Source: Roseofilum capinflatum BLCC-M114 | GTDB taxonomy: Bacteria > Cyanobacteriota > Cyanobacteriia > Cyanobacteriales > Desertifilaceae | Assembly: GCF_030068505.1 (NCBI RefSeq) | Contig: NZ_JAQOSO010000023.1 | Location: 6,467 to 50,178 of the forward strand | Direction: 5' to 3' | DNA length: 43,712 bases | Part shown: positions 17,783 through 24,541 of the stretch, one piece after another | Layout: the number at the start of each line of letters is the position of its first letter | Position numbering within the stretch: position 1 is the stretch's first letter | Made by a program: the position numbers and the translations under genes | The notes under the pieces: model-generated | What the model saw: only the letters and a program-made list of their open reading frames with translations | Databases searched by the model: none | Told to the model about the DNA's origin: nothing

Positions 17783-17798
17783 GATTTTGATCCTTAAG

Positions 17799-18377
17799 TT
17801 ACAGATACCGATCCAACAGGGCTTGCAAACCTCCTTCATACCCAGAACCGACGGCATTCATGCGCCACTGTCCCTCACGGCGATACAGTTCTGCCATAAT
17901 TAAGGCCGTTTCAATAGAATACTCCTCAGCCAAAGGATAGCGCAGTAGTTCATTTTTTGTGGACACATCTACCAAGCGCACAAAGGCATTTTCGACCTGA
18001 CCAAAATTTTGTTTGCGCTTATCTGCTTCATGAATAGTGACTGTAAACACAATTTTATGAATCTCTGGGGGAACTTTTTGTAAGTTAACAATAATGACTT
18101 CATCATCGCCTTCCCCTTCTCCCGTTAAATTGTCGCCCATATGCTCAATGGACTTATTAGTATCGGGACTGACCTTATTGTTATAGAAAATAAAGTGCTT
18201 ATCAGAAATCAGTTTTTCATTTTCTCCCAACAGAAATGCAGAGGCATCTAAGTCAAAATCATAACCAGTATCCGTGGCTTTCACGTCCCATCCCAAACCC
18301 ACAAACACGGCTTGCAAGTTGGGAGCGACTTTATCTAAAGAAATGCGTTGTCCTTTTTGCAGGCTAATGCTACTCAT
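17799..18377 (-). CDS. TerD family protein (copy B)
   Basis: This 192-aa protein is a canonical TerD/TerE relative: ISLQKGQRISLDKVAP, GYDFDLDASAFLLGEN, MGDNLTGEGEGDDEVI and a C-terminal REGQWRMNAVGSGYEGG. These include the acidic clusters that bind Ca2+ in the family. Proteins of this class protect against tellurite, phage and other stresses; the exact mechanism is not settled. It is the first gene of a two-gene tandem with copy A, most likely from an old duplication given their divergence. Confidence 0.9.
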   Translation of the reverse strand: MSSISLQKGQRISLDKVAPNLQAVFVGLGWDVKATDTGYDFDLDASAFLLGENEKLISDKHFIFYNNKVSPDTNKSIEHMGDNLTGEGEGDDEVIIVNLQKVPPEIHKIVFTVTIHEADKRKQNFGQVENAFVRLVDVSTKNELLRYPLAEEYSIETALIMAELYRREGQWRMNAVGSGYEGGLQALLDRYL

Positions 18378-18560
18378 TACTGTCTAAATTAAACGTTAAG
18401 GTGTGCAGTCAATCATTTTAATTCTATCCTAGTGTATCGAGTGGTTGAACGACCTGACCAGGGTAAACGCCAATTTAATATGAAGATTTGTAACAAAATG
18501 CCGTGAATCCGCTTACACAGATGACAGATAAACAGAAGGTTTCGTGGCACACTAGGAACA

Positions 18561-18580
18561 TTTGTGTAACTTTGTGTAAC
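18561..18580. promoter_or_regulatory. Perfect 10-bp tandem repeat upstream of the sigma gene
   Basis: TTTGTGTAAC occurs twice head to tail, ending 24 bp before the sigma-factor ATG. One helical turn of spacing between identical half-sites is what a transcription factor or sigma operator could use. No matching copy is seen elsewhere in the window. Confidence 0.4.
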
Positions 18581-18604
18581 TGTATCAACCGTTGAGGGTG
18601 TGTG

Positions 18605-19270
18605 ATGGATCAAAACCAGCCAGGGGTGAATGCGTCCTTGTTCCCGAAGCTGCAACAGTTAATCCAGGAAACCTGTGCCCATCCTCCCCTAAGTTTAGAA
18701 CGGCAAAAAGGATTAGCCAAATTGGTGAAGTTGATTCAACATTCCGGCAAACTCTGGAAAGAAGAGGTTCCTCACTATGAGGATGCTTTGCAGCAAACCT
18801 GGTTTTATGTCTGTCGTAACCTCTGTGAAGCGACAACGGGTAGTGTCTACGATCCCGAAAAAGGGACGGTAATGACTTGGATTAATGCCTATTTGAAGCG
18901 TCGCTTACAGGATAACCAGATTGAAAGATTTCGGCAACAAACAACCAGAGTACAAGCCTATCGCACTTCTGAGGGAGAAGTCTACGATCCGATCGATCGC
19001 TTACCTGCTCCTGCTCCAGTTCCTCCGGTGTTGGAAGAAATACATCAATGGGTGCAAACCGATCCAGGAGGCAAGTTAAAACGAATTTATATGCGCGATC
19101 GCCCCGATGTCAACTGCCAAGTGTTGATTTTGCGTCGTTTACCCCCAGAAACACCTTGGAAAGACTTAGCCCAAGAATTCAACATTGATAAAAACACTCT
19201 CAGTCGTTTTTATTCCCGTCAATGTTTGCCCCGCTTGCGAGAATTTGCACAATCTGAAGGGTATTTATAA
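18605..19270 (+). CDS. Cyanobacterial alternative sigma-70 family factor
   Basis: This protein is 221 aa. Region 2-like sequence includes EDALQQTWFYVCRNLCEA and the DNA-contacting stretch GTVMTWINAYLKRRLQD. The C-terminal helix-turn-helix (region 4) is LPPETPWKDLAQEFNIDKNTLSRFYSRQCLPRLREFA. It is a short factor lacking region 1, of the kind annotated as sigma-70 family in many cyanobacteria, and the DUF1822 gene following it is a common partner. The ATG at 18605 is preferred to GTG at 18602. A perfect 10-bp tandem repeat sits just upstream. An anti-sigma role for the DUF1822 protein would be speculation. Confidence 0.8.
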   Translation: MDQNQPGVNASLFPKLQQLIQETCAHPPLSLERQKGLAKLVKLIQHSGKLWKEEVPHYEDALQQTWFYVCRNLCEATTGSVYDPEKGTVMTWINAYLKRRLQDNQIERFRQQTTRVQAYRTSEGEVYDPIDRLPAPAPVPPVLEEIHQWVQTDPGGKLKRIYMRDRPDVNCQVLILRRLPPETPWKDLAQEFNIDKNTLSRFYSRQCLPRLREFAQSEGYL

Positions 19271-19314
19271 GGCAAGAGGCAAAAGGCAAAAGGTAAGAGG
19301 TAAGAACATAATTC
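19271..19314. repeat. Heptamer tandem array (AGGCAAA/AGGTAAG units)
   Basis: Six or so units of a purine-rich heptamer fill most of the gap between the sigma factor and DUF1822 genes. The array belongs to the short tandem repeats of filamentous cyanobacteria and may act in the mRNA linking the two genes. Confidence 0.75.
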
Positions 19315-19331
19315 AAATTAGGTGACTGATT

Positions 19332-20264
19332 ATGACTGCTATGATTGATGAATATCTGCTGATTCTTCCGATTCCGGAGCGCTATCGCCAATGGGCAAAT
19401 CAGTTTGCTCAGGAACAACCAACATCGGAAAAAGCAACTCAAGTTTATCTCAATACTTTAGCCGTTTTAGGGGTTGATGATGCTCTACAAATTCTGGGTA
19501 TAGAAACCAACCGAGAAGCCAGTGATAGCTGGAATCCGGTGATGCGACTATGCGGGGATTTAGCGGATTTAGAAGTGGTGAATCTGGGAAAATTAGAATG
19601 TCGAGCGGTGCGCGAACAAGATACAGTGTGCCCCATTCCTTTAGAAGTTTGGTGCGATCGCATCGGTTATGTAATTGTAGAACTGGCAGAGGGCGATCGC
19701 CAAGCCAAAATCCTCGGTTTTGTCCCCCAAGTTACCGATGAAACTCTGAATTTAGACCAATTACAACCCTTAGAAGCCTTACTGGAGCATTTATTTCATC
19801 TGCGCTCCGCTTCAGCACCAGCTCATCCCTTAGCGCCCATGGTTCAATTAGGAGAGTGGTTAACGGGAGTCATCACCCCCGGATGGCAAGCAGTAGAAGA
19901 ACTCTTAAGTCCCGATTTAGTCCTAGGATATAACTTTAGATCGGTGCCATCTCCCTTAAGCATTCGCCGAGGACAACCCATTAGTGTGGCGGATCTGAAT
20001 CTGATCTTAGTCGTAGAAGTGCAAGCTGCTGTTGATGAATCCATAGATATTCGCCTGCAACTGTATCCGAGTGCAGCTCAACCCACTTTACCACCAGGAT
20101 TAGAACTGATTTTACTCGGCGATCGCCAAAATCCTCTCTTAACTACCTTATCCCGTTCTCAAGATCGAGGATTACAACTCCAATTTAATGCCGAACCCCA
20201 AGAAATCTTTGATATTCAACTCAATTACAATCACCAAACCTGGAAACAAACCTTTCAGATTTAA
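19332..20264 (+). CDS. DUF1822 family protein
   Basis: This 310-aa soluble protein matches DUF1822: N-terminal YRQWANQFAQEQPTSEKATQVYLNTLAVLGVDDAL (see the first half only as the family's AVxxYL-type helix), WCDRIGYVIVEL and FVPQVTDETLNLDQLQPLEALLEHL. The C-terminal half is beta-rich (IRLQLYPSAAQPTLPPGLELIL). No enzymatic motif is seen. The family is restricted largely to cyanobacteria and is often beside a small sigma factor, as here. The 61-bp gap suggests one operon. Function is unknown. Confidence 0.82.
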   Translation: MTAMIDEYLLILPIPERYRQWANQFAQEQPTSEKATQVYLNTLAVLGVDDALQILGIETNREASDSWNPVMRLCGDLADLEVVNLGKLECRAVREQDTVCPIPLEVWCDRIGYVIVELAEGDRQAKILGFVPQVTDETLNLDQLQPLEALLEHLFHLRSASAPAHPLAPMVQLGEWLTGVITPGWQAVEELLSPDLVLGYNFRSVPSPLSIRRGQPISVADLNLILVVEVQAAVDESIDIRLQLYPSAAQPTLPPGLELILLGDRQNPLLTTLSRSQDRGLQLQFNAEPQEIFDIQLNYNHQTWKQTFQI

Positions 20265-20362
20265 TCTCTTTTATACTTTTGACTTCAGTATTCTGGAGAA
20301 AGTTATACCCAAATCTAAAACACCCACCCATCAACTCCCAAAACCCGCCCCCAACCCTGTCT

Positions 20363-20377
20363 AGAAACCGGGTTTCT
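20363..20377. repeat. Palindromic AGAAACC-G-GGTTTCT motif
   Basis: AGAAACC (20363-20369) pairs with GGTTTCT (20371-20377). A partial copy, AAACCGGGTTTCT, is at about 21345-21357. Both lie between toxin-antitoxin genes. This is likely a dispersed short repeat. Confidence 0.55.
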
Positions 20378-20406
20378 GGTTCCCACGAGAGTAAACCTTC
20401 ACTCAT

Positions 20407-20859
20407 TTACTCTCCAACGACTAGATCCTGGGGATCTACTATCACAAGAGTAGATTGAATCATAAAATCCCTAGGATTAAAAGTGAGAATATGGGTGATA
20501 TGATGAGAAATCATGACCGCAACTAAACGAGCATCATGCGTCCGTTTGCCCAGGATGCGATCGCCAGTCACGAGATCTAACCAATGGTAAAATATTTCTG
20601 GGGACTCTTCCAGTAAAGGGAAGCGATCGAGTAATTCATCAATAATGTGGTGTGTTGTTTCAGGAGTCCACCCTAAACCATTAACTGTTACAGGGCGTGT
20701 TGCCACTACCCAAAGCTCAATGAGAACCTGGGCAGTCAAAAAACATTCATCTCCTTGGTTGAGCAGTAACCTCACCGCTTCTCTGGCTACATGATGCCGT
20801 CTATCATCAGGGTTACTCAAGCGTAAAACGACATTGGTATCTAAAAGATAGTCTGTCAT
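20407..20859 (-). CDS. PIN-domain toxin (VapC-like)
   Basis: This 150-aa PIN nuclease has the N-terminal acidic motif YLLDTNVVLRL, a central ELWVVATRP glutamate, and GKRTHDARLVAVMISHHITHILTFNPRDF near the C-terminus supplying the later aspartates. These are the metal ligands of the ribonuclease site. It overlaps the stop of the upstream antitoxin gene by 4 bp, the standard layout of a VapBC-type type II module. The RNA target is unknown. Confidence 0.85.
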   Translation of the reverse strand: MTDYLLDTNVVLRLSNPDDRRHHVAREAVRLLLNQGDECFLTAQVLIELWVVATRPVTVNGLGWTPETTHHIIDELLDRFPLLEESPEIFYHWLDLVTGDRILGKRTHDARLVAVMISHHITHILTFNPRDFMIQSTLVIVDPQDLVVGE

Positions 20860-21104
20860 TCTTCGTACAGAGAATCGCGGTTAAACGCTTCATCTGGTAA
20901 ACTAATATTCGTTCTTGCCAGTCCAGAAACCCAATCACGAAACTCTTCCGCTCGTTCTGTTGGCGTTGTATTTTGCCACAACTTCCTATTTTGTCCAGTC
21001 GGATAACGCTCTTGAGCTTCAATTGAATCAATGAAATCAGCAACTTGGTTTAACTGTTCATCATTGAATTGGTCTAGCTTTTCCTTGATTTGCTGAAGCA
21101 ACAT
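20856..21104 (-). CDS. Antitoxin partner of the PIN toxin
   Basis: The product is 82 aa with an N-terminal helix LLQQIKEKLDQFNDEQLNQVADFIDSI, resembling antitoxins of the DUF2281/XRE-free cyanobacterial group, and an acidic C-terminal tail (SLPDEAFNRDSLYEE) suited to covering a PIN active site. Identity rests mainly on position: it lies directly upstream of the toxin with a 4-bp overlap. Confidence 0.75.
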   Translation of the reverse strand: MLLQQIKEKLDQFNDEQLNQVADFIDSIEAQERYPTGQNRKLWQNTTPTERAEEFRDWVSGLARTNISLPDEAFNRDSLYEE

Positions 21105-21418
21105 AGTTAAACTATTAAACTAGCTAAATAGATTCGATTTTATCACACATCCCTAATCCTATCCCCCAAAAACCGTAGGGGCGGGTTTTACCCAAATCTT
21201 GTAGACTGAAAACTATTTTTGTATTCATGTCCGCTTGCGGAAACCCGCACGAACCCACCAGGTCTCTACAGTACACAGAAAGTAGCAACCATTTAAGGAT
21301 TTGATATAAAATTTCTAGTCGTTGGGCTGCGATCGCCCGCAAACAAACCGGGTTTCTTGACCGTATGACGAATCAGGAGCTAGGGGTTAAGATAGGATCG
21401 AGTGAATTGAGTACAATT
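21105..21418. other. Intergenic region between two toxin-antitoxin loci
   Basis: About 314 bp hold no gene I can support. Present are GTAGGGGCGGGTTT near 21176, an inverted counterpart GGAAACCCGC near 21238, and the AAACCGGGTTTCT repeat near 21345. These match dispersed repeats seen at the left edge and near 20363. An open frame begins at 21365, but the ATG at 21419 fits the antitoxin better. Confidence 0.5.
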
Positions 21419-21694
21419 ATGTCAAACTATACGATTACTTTATCTGAGGAAACTTACCACGCCCTGCTAGAAGTTGTCGAAAAACAAGGTTTGACTCCTG
21501 AAGCTTGGATAATGGCTCAACTTCCTAAATCCCAGGCGGATGACCACCCTTTATCGGACAAAATAGATGATTTAATTGGGGCTATTGAGAGTAGTCCTTG
21601 GCAAGTGATGTTTGATGCTCTTCAGGAGTTCCCGGAGGATCTTCAGATTGAGCGCGATCGCTCGTTGCCGATAGAACGAGAGCCAATCGGATGA
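21419..21694 (+). CDS. Putative antitoxin of a damaged VapBC pair
   Basis: About 91 aa. N-terminal YTITLSEETYHALLEVVEKQG looks like a ribbon or short helix DNA-binding antitoxin start, followed by an acidic second half (DKIDDLIGAIES, QEFPEDLQIE). It overlaps the following PIN gene by 4 bp, as expected for an antitoxin. An ATG at 21365 in the same frame would add 18 residues; the shorter form begins at the recognisable domain. Confidence 0.6.
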   Translation: MSNYTITLSEETYHALLEVVEKQGLTPEAWIMAQLPKSQADDHPLSDKIDDLIGAIESSPWQVMFDALQEFPEDLQIERDRSLPIEREPIG

Positions 21695-21957
21695 AAATTT
21701 TGCTCGATACAGATATTTGTATTTATACCATTAACCGTAGAGACCCAAAACTCTTGGAACGGTTACGAGCCTATTCTATTGGAGATGTGGGCATATCAGC
21801 CATTACTTATGCTGAGTTGCGCTTTGGGGTTGAAAATAGTGCGCGTGCCCAAGAAAATATTGACCGATTGGAACGTTTTCTACTGCCTCTGGAAATTATC
21901 CCCTTTGATGAAGCAGCAGGAGTTTGTTACGGACGACTCAGGAGGCAGTATCCCTAG
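21691..21957 (+). pseudogene. Truncated PIN-domain toxin (vapC remnant)
   Basis: The frame encodes only 88 aa of a PIN domain normally about 135 aa. The start is intact (KILLDTDICIYTI, GDVGISAITYAELRFG), and it aligns along its length with the complete toxin at 38545-38958 until GRLRRQ, where a TAG stops it. The missing part would supply the IGxxDLLIAA aspartate, so the nuclease site is incomplete. Another frame continues briefly (LEKPTSQRL) and then ends. A palindromic repeat begins about 30 bp downstream, so insertion of that element may have removed the C-terminus. Confidence 0.8.
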
Positions 21958-21988
21958 AAAAGCCAACGAGTCAGCGCCTCTAAATCAG

Positions 21989-22022
21989 CGTTCCCAGGTG
22001 CAACCGGTACAACCTGGGAACG
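21989..22022. repeat. Palindromic repeat with 11-bp perfect stem
   Basis: CGTTCCCAGGT (21989-21999) pairs with ACCTGGGAACG (22012-22022) around a 12-nt loop. It lies just after the truncated PIN toxin. Its form resembles dispersed cyanobacterial repeat elements; no coding function. Confidence 0.7.
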
Positions 22023-22054
22023 AGGAAACTTAATTTTTAGTTTTGTAATGGTGG

Positions 22055-22082
22055 GGTTGGGTTTCGTTGCCTCCACCCAACC
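22055..22082 (-). terminator. Hairpin downstream of the 90-aa hypothetical gene
   Basis: GGTTGGGT (22055-22062) pairs with ACCCAACC (22075-22082), 12 bp after the stop of the minus-strand gene. It could terminate that gene or be another dispersed repeat of the GGTGGGTT type. No strong T-run follows. Confidence 0.4.
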
Positions 22083-22094
22083 TAACTAACTAAA

Positions 22095-22367
22095 TTAGCG
22101 AAGATTAGCCATTAGACGTTGCTGTATATTATTCTGGGCTTCTTGAGCTTTAAATTGCAAGTCATTCATTGCTTGCTGCATAGCCATATCTGGAGATCCG
22201 CCTTGAGCAGTAGCAGAAACTTCATTACAGAGGCTGTACCTACCCGCCCTTCCGTGATCTTGAAGAACGCCCTCTACTTCTCCCGTAACAGTAGCATAGA
22301 AACTTCCGTCACCACAATCGTGAACATTTTTAAAACGTATTCGCCTCGTAAAAGAAACATAAGCCAT
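22095..22367 (-). CDS. Hypothetical 90-aa protein
   Basis: I do not recognise this protein. AYVSFTRRIRFKNVHDCGDGSFYATVTGEVEGV suggests a beta-rich N-terminal half with a single exposed cysteine; another cysteine is in RYSLCNEVSA. The C-terminal third is a Gln/Ala-rich helix (AMQQAMNDLQFKAQEAQNNI). It has no signal peptide. AGGA about 9 nt before the ATG at 22367 supports that start over one at 22394. Confidence 0.6.
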   Translation of the reverse strand: MAYVSFTRRIRFKNVHDCGDGSFYATVTGEVEGVLQDHGRAGRYSLCNEVSATAQGGSPDMAMQQAMNDLQFKAQEAQNNIQQRLMANLR

Positions 22368-22580
22368 GTTAATTTTCCTGGATTTAAAGTACAACTATCA
22401 AACTAAGTATCTTAAGTTTGTCAACTTATTTTCCCTTTGCCAACCTTATAAAAGTTGGATTTAGGGGGGGATTTTTGAGAGTATTAAAAGCGAAAAAGTG
22501 GGAAAATGTGAGATTCTGTAGCAAAATAGGGGAAAATGTGGGATAATGGGGGGTAAAATTGCACAAAACTATACAAGACT

Positions 22581-22608
22581 ACAACCCCCTTTAGAAGCAG
22601 GGGGTTGT
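22581..22608. terminator. Strong hairpin after the E2 gene
   Basis: ACAACCCCCT (22581-22590) and AGGGGGTTGT (22599-22608) form a perfect 10-bp stem with an 8-nt loop, 50 bp past the E2 stop codon. No T-run is present, so either a factor-assisted terminator or a repeat is possible. The preceding 100 bp contain an imperfect GGGGAAAATGTGGGA duplication near 22498 and 22529. Confidence 0.45.
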
Positions 22609-22658
22609 GGGGATCGGGATGTCCCTCACTCATAGGGGACAGTGCGGTAAACGTAGTT

Positions 22659-23936
22659 CTAAAGCGTTAAGGATTCAGGATTATTTTCAATTAAATCCGC
22701 CAAATCTTTGAGGAACGCAGCCGCATCAGCCCCATAAATAATGCGATGATCGCAGGTAATATTAACGTTCATTTGTCGGCGGACACCCATTAAACCATTG
22801 TCCATGGCAACAACTTGGGGTTTCGATGCACCAATGGCCAGAATTGACCCTTGACCGGGGGGTAAAATCGCGTCAAATTGGTCTACACCAAACATTCCCA
22901 AATTGGAGAGGGTGAAGGTTCCGCTATTGTATTCTGCCGGTTGTAATTGTTTGGTGCGAGAGCGAGCGACCAGATCCTTCCAGGTGCGGGAGAGGGAATA
23001 AATATCCATTTGATCGGCATTTTGCAGCACGGGAGTAATTAACCCACCGTCATCCATGGCTACGGCTACGGAAACATTAATACTCGATGGATATTGAATC
23101 CCTTGCTCGGTATAAGCAGCATTAACGAGGGGATGTTTGGCCAGAACCACTGCTACTGCTTTAGCGAGCAGAGCAGTCATGGTGACTCCCTTAGACTTAA
23201 TCTGTTTATAGAGGGCATCGAGTTGATCGGTGGTGATGGTGTAGGCCACATGGAATGTGGGCACACTTAGGCTGGCGACCATGTTACGGACGACTGCCTG
23301 TTGTAAGGTATTTAAACCGACGACCTGACCCGGAGTAACGGTCGGTTTGGGAGTGGGGGAGGGTGCAGAGACGGGCTTCGGAGCAGGAGCGGGTGCAGAA
23401 AGAGCAGAGCTGGGAGTTCCGGCTGCTGCTTCCACATCTTGGGCCACAATGCGTCCATGGGGGCCACTACCCACTAAGGTCGCTAAATCCACTTTGAATT
23501 CTTTGGCCAGTTTCCGCGCACGGGGGGAAGCGATGGTACGGCCATTACGACGGGCAGGCTGGGCTGCGGGAGCGGGGCTAGGGGTGGGAGCGGCAGCCGT
23601 TGGCGCGGGAGCTGGGGCTGGAGATGGGGCTGGGCTGGGAGCTGGACTGGAGGAGGTGGAACTGCTGGCCTGTTGTTTGGCGGTTTCAATTTCGGCTTCG
23701 GTTTCAGCAATTAGGGCGATCGCATCTCCAACTGGTGCAACCCCACCTGCGTCTACAATAATGGTGGCGAGATAGCCTTCATAGAAGGCTTCCACATCCA
23801 TATCTGCCTTATCTGACTCGACAATAACGACAGTTTCTCCTTTTTCGATTTTGTCTCCTGGGGATTTTTCCCAAGAGACAATTTTCCCTTCAGTCATGGT
23901 GGAACTGAGGGCAGGCATGAAAACTTCATGAATCAT
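22659..23936 (-). CDS. pdhC: Pyruvate dehydrogenase E2, dihydrolipoamide acetyltransferase
   Basis: This 425-aa protein is the acetyltransferase core of pyruvate dehydrogenase. Residues 1-78 are a lipoyl domain with the lipoylated lysine in ESDKADMDVE. An Ala/Pro-rich linker follows, then a peripheral subunit-binding domain (ASPRARKLAKEFKVDLATLVGSGPHGRIVAQDV), a second linker, and the catalytic domain. The catalytic His is in CDHRIIYGADAAAFL. Where many E2s read DHRxxDG, this one has DHRIIYG; I recall that form in cyanobacterial and plastid E2s, so it is not a sign of inactivity. One lipoyl domain only is present. Confidence 0.93.
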   Translation of the reverse strand: MIHEVFMPALSSTMTEGKIVSWEKSPGDKIEKGETVVIVESDKADMDVEAFYEGYLATIIVDAGGVAPVGDAIALIAETEAEIETAKQQASSSTSSSPAPSPAPSPAPAPAPTAAAPTPSPAPAAQPARRNGRTIASPRARKLAKEFKVDLATLVGSGPHGRIVAQDVEAAAGTPSSALSAPAPAPKPVSAPSPTPKPTVTPGQVVGLNTLQQAVVRNMVASLSVPTFHVAYTITTDQLDALYKQIKSKGVTMTALLAKAVAVVLAKHPLVNAAYTEQGIQYPSSINVSVAVAMDDGGLITPVLQNADQMDIYSLSRTWKDLVARSRTKQLQPAEYNSGTFTLSNLGMFGVDQFDAILPPGQGSILAIGASKPQVVAMDNGLMGVRRQMNVNITCDHRIIYGADAAAFLKDLADLIENNPESLTL

Positions 23937-23956
23937 GGCGCTGTTATCCTTAAAAA

Positions 23957-24003
23957 TTAATGTGGTAATGGGGAATGGGTAATCGGTAATAGGTAATCGG
24001 AAA
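23957..24003. repeat. Heptamer-type repeat (GGTAATx units)
   Basis: The run GGTAATGGGGAATGGGTAATCGGTAATAGGTAATCGG lies just upstream of the E2 gene, in its 5' leader, and matches arrays at 12941, 5110 and 27050. Confidence 0.7.
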
Positions 24004-24048
24004 AAACCGTTTTTCCCTATTGCCTCTTACCTTTTGGCTTGTTTTAGG

Positions 24049-24468
24049 CTAAATCTGCCCTCGGATTTCCTCGACTACCCCATCTCGGAGAACGATTTCC
24101 ACCTGCATTTTCTGGATCAGGTTTTCTCCTGGGGTAATGGTAAAGAAACTATCCATTTGACCTTGATCAACTTCCCGGTCTAACTCTAGGGTTTGTACCT
24201 GATTCAGTTGGTTTAGAAGTTGATTTTTCTGTTGCAGTAACTCATTTTTTTTCTGATTCAACTGGCCTTGAATCTGGGAAACCTGTTGGGGATTTTGATT
24301 TTGCATGTTCGTAATCATGCTCTGGCCCTGCACCTCTACCTGTTGGATTTGTCCATCCATCTGGTTGAGTTGGTTTTGGAGTTGTTCTTGGACTTCTTCC
24401 TTCCATCGAGGAGTCACAATCACTTTAATCCGAACGGGTCGTTTGAGCAGCAGGTTTTGGGTATCCAT
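24049..24468 (-). CDS. YlqD family protein, coiled coil
   Basis: About 139 aa, in the YlqD family. The N-terminal strand KRPVRIKVIVTPRWKEE leads into a long Gln-rich coiled coil (about residues 25-90, Q/N-rich heptads). The C-terminal strands ENLIQKMQVEIVLRDGVVEEIRGQI complete the domain. The ATG at 24468 is preferred to a GTG at 24483. Family function is unknown. It lies downstream of the acyl-ACP synthetase gene but after that gene's terminator, so it is likely transcribed on its own. Confidence 0.78.
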   Translation of the reverse strand: MDTQNLLLKRPVRIKVIVTPRWKEEVQEQLQNQLNQMDGQIQQVEVQGQSMITNMQNQNPQQVSQIQGQLNQKKNELLQQKNQLLNQLNQVQTLELDREVDQGQMDSFFTITPGENLIQKMQVEIVLRDGVVEEIRGQI

Positions 24469-24510
24469 GTTTAGCAAATTCACTTTGTGTAAGTCCAGTG
24501 CAATTGAGGG

Positions 24511-24534
24511 TCAAAAACAGGCGATCCTGTTTCT
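24511..24534 (-). terminator. Intrinsic terminator of the acyl-ACP synthetase gene
   Basis: On the minus strand AAACAGG-ATCG-CCTGTTT is followed by further T residues (CCTGTTTTTG). It lies about 10 bp past the aas stop codon. Confidence 0.7.
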
Positions 24535-24541
24535 AAGATGA

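Noticed and set aside
23347-23775. 142-codon plus-strand frame, Gly/Ala-rich
   Set aside because: It is antisense to the Ala/Pro-rich linkers of the E2 protein; low-complexity shadow.
22659-23936. Possible inactive E2 because DHRxxDG reads DHRIIYG
   Set aside because: The same form is, to my knowledge, usual in cyanobacterial and plastid E2 proteins; the catalytic His is present.
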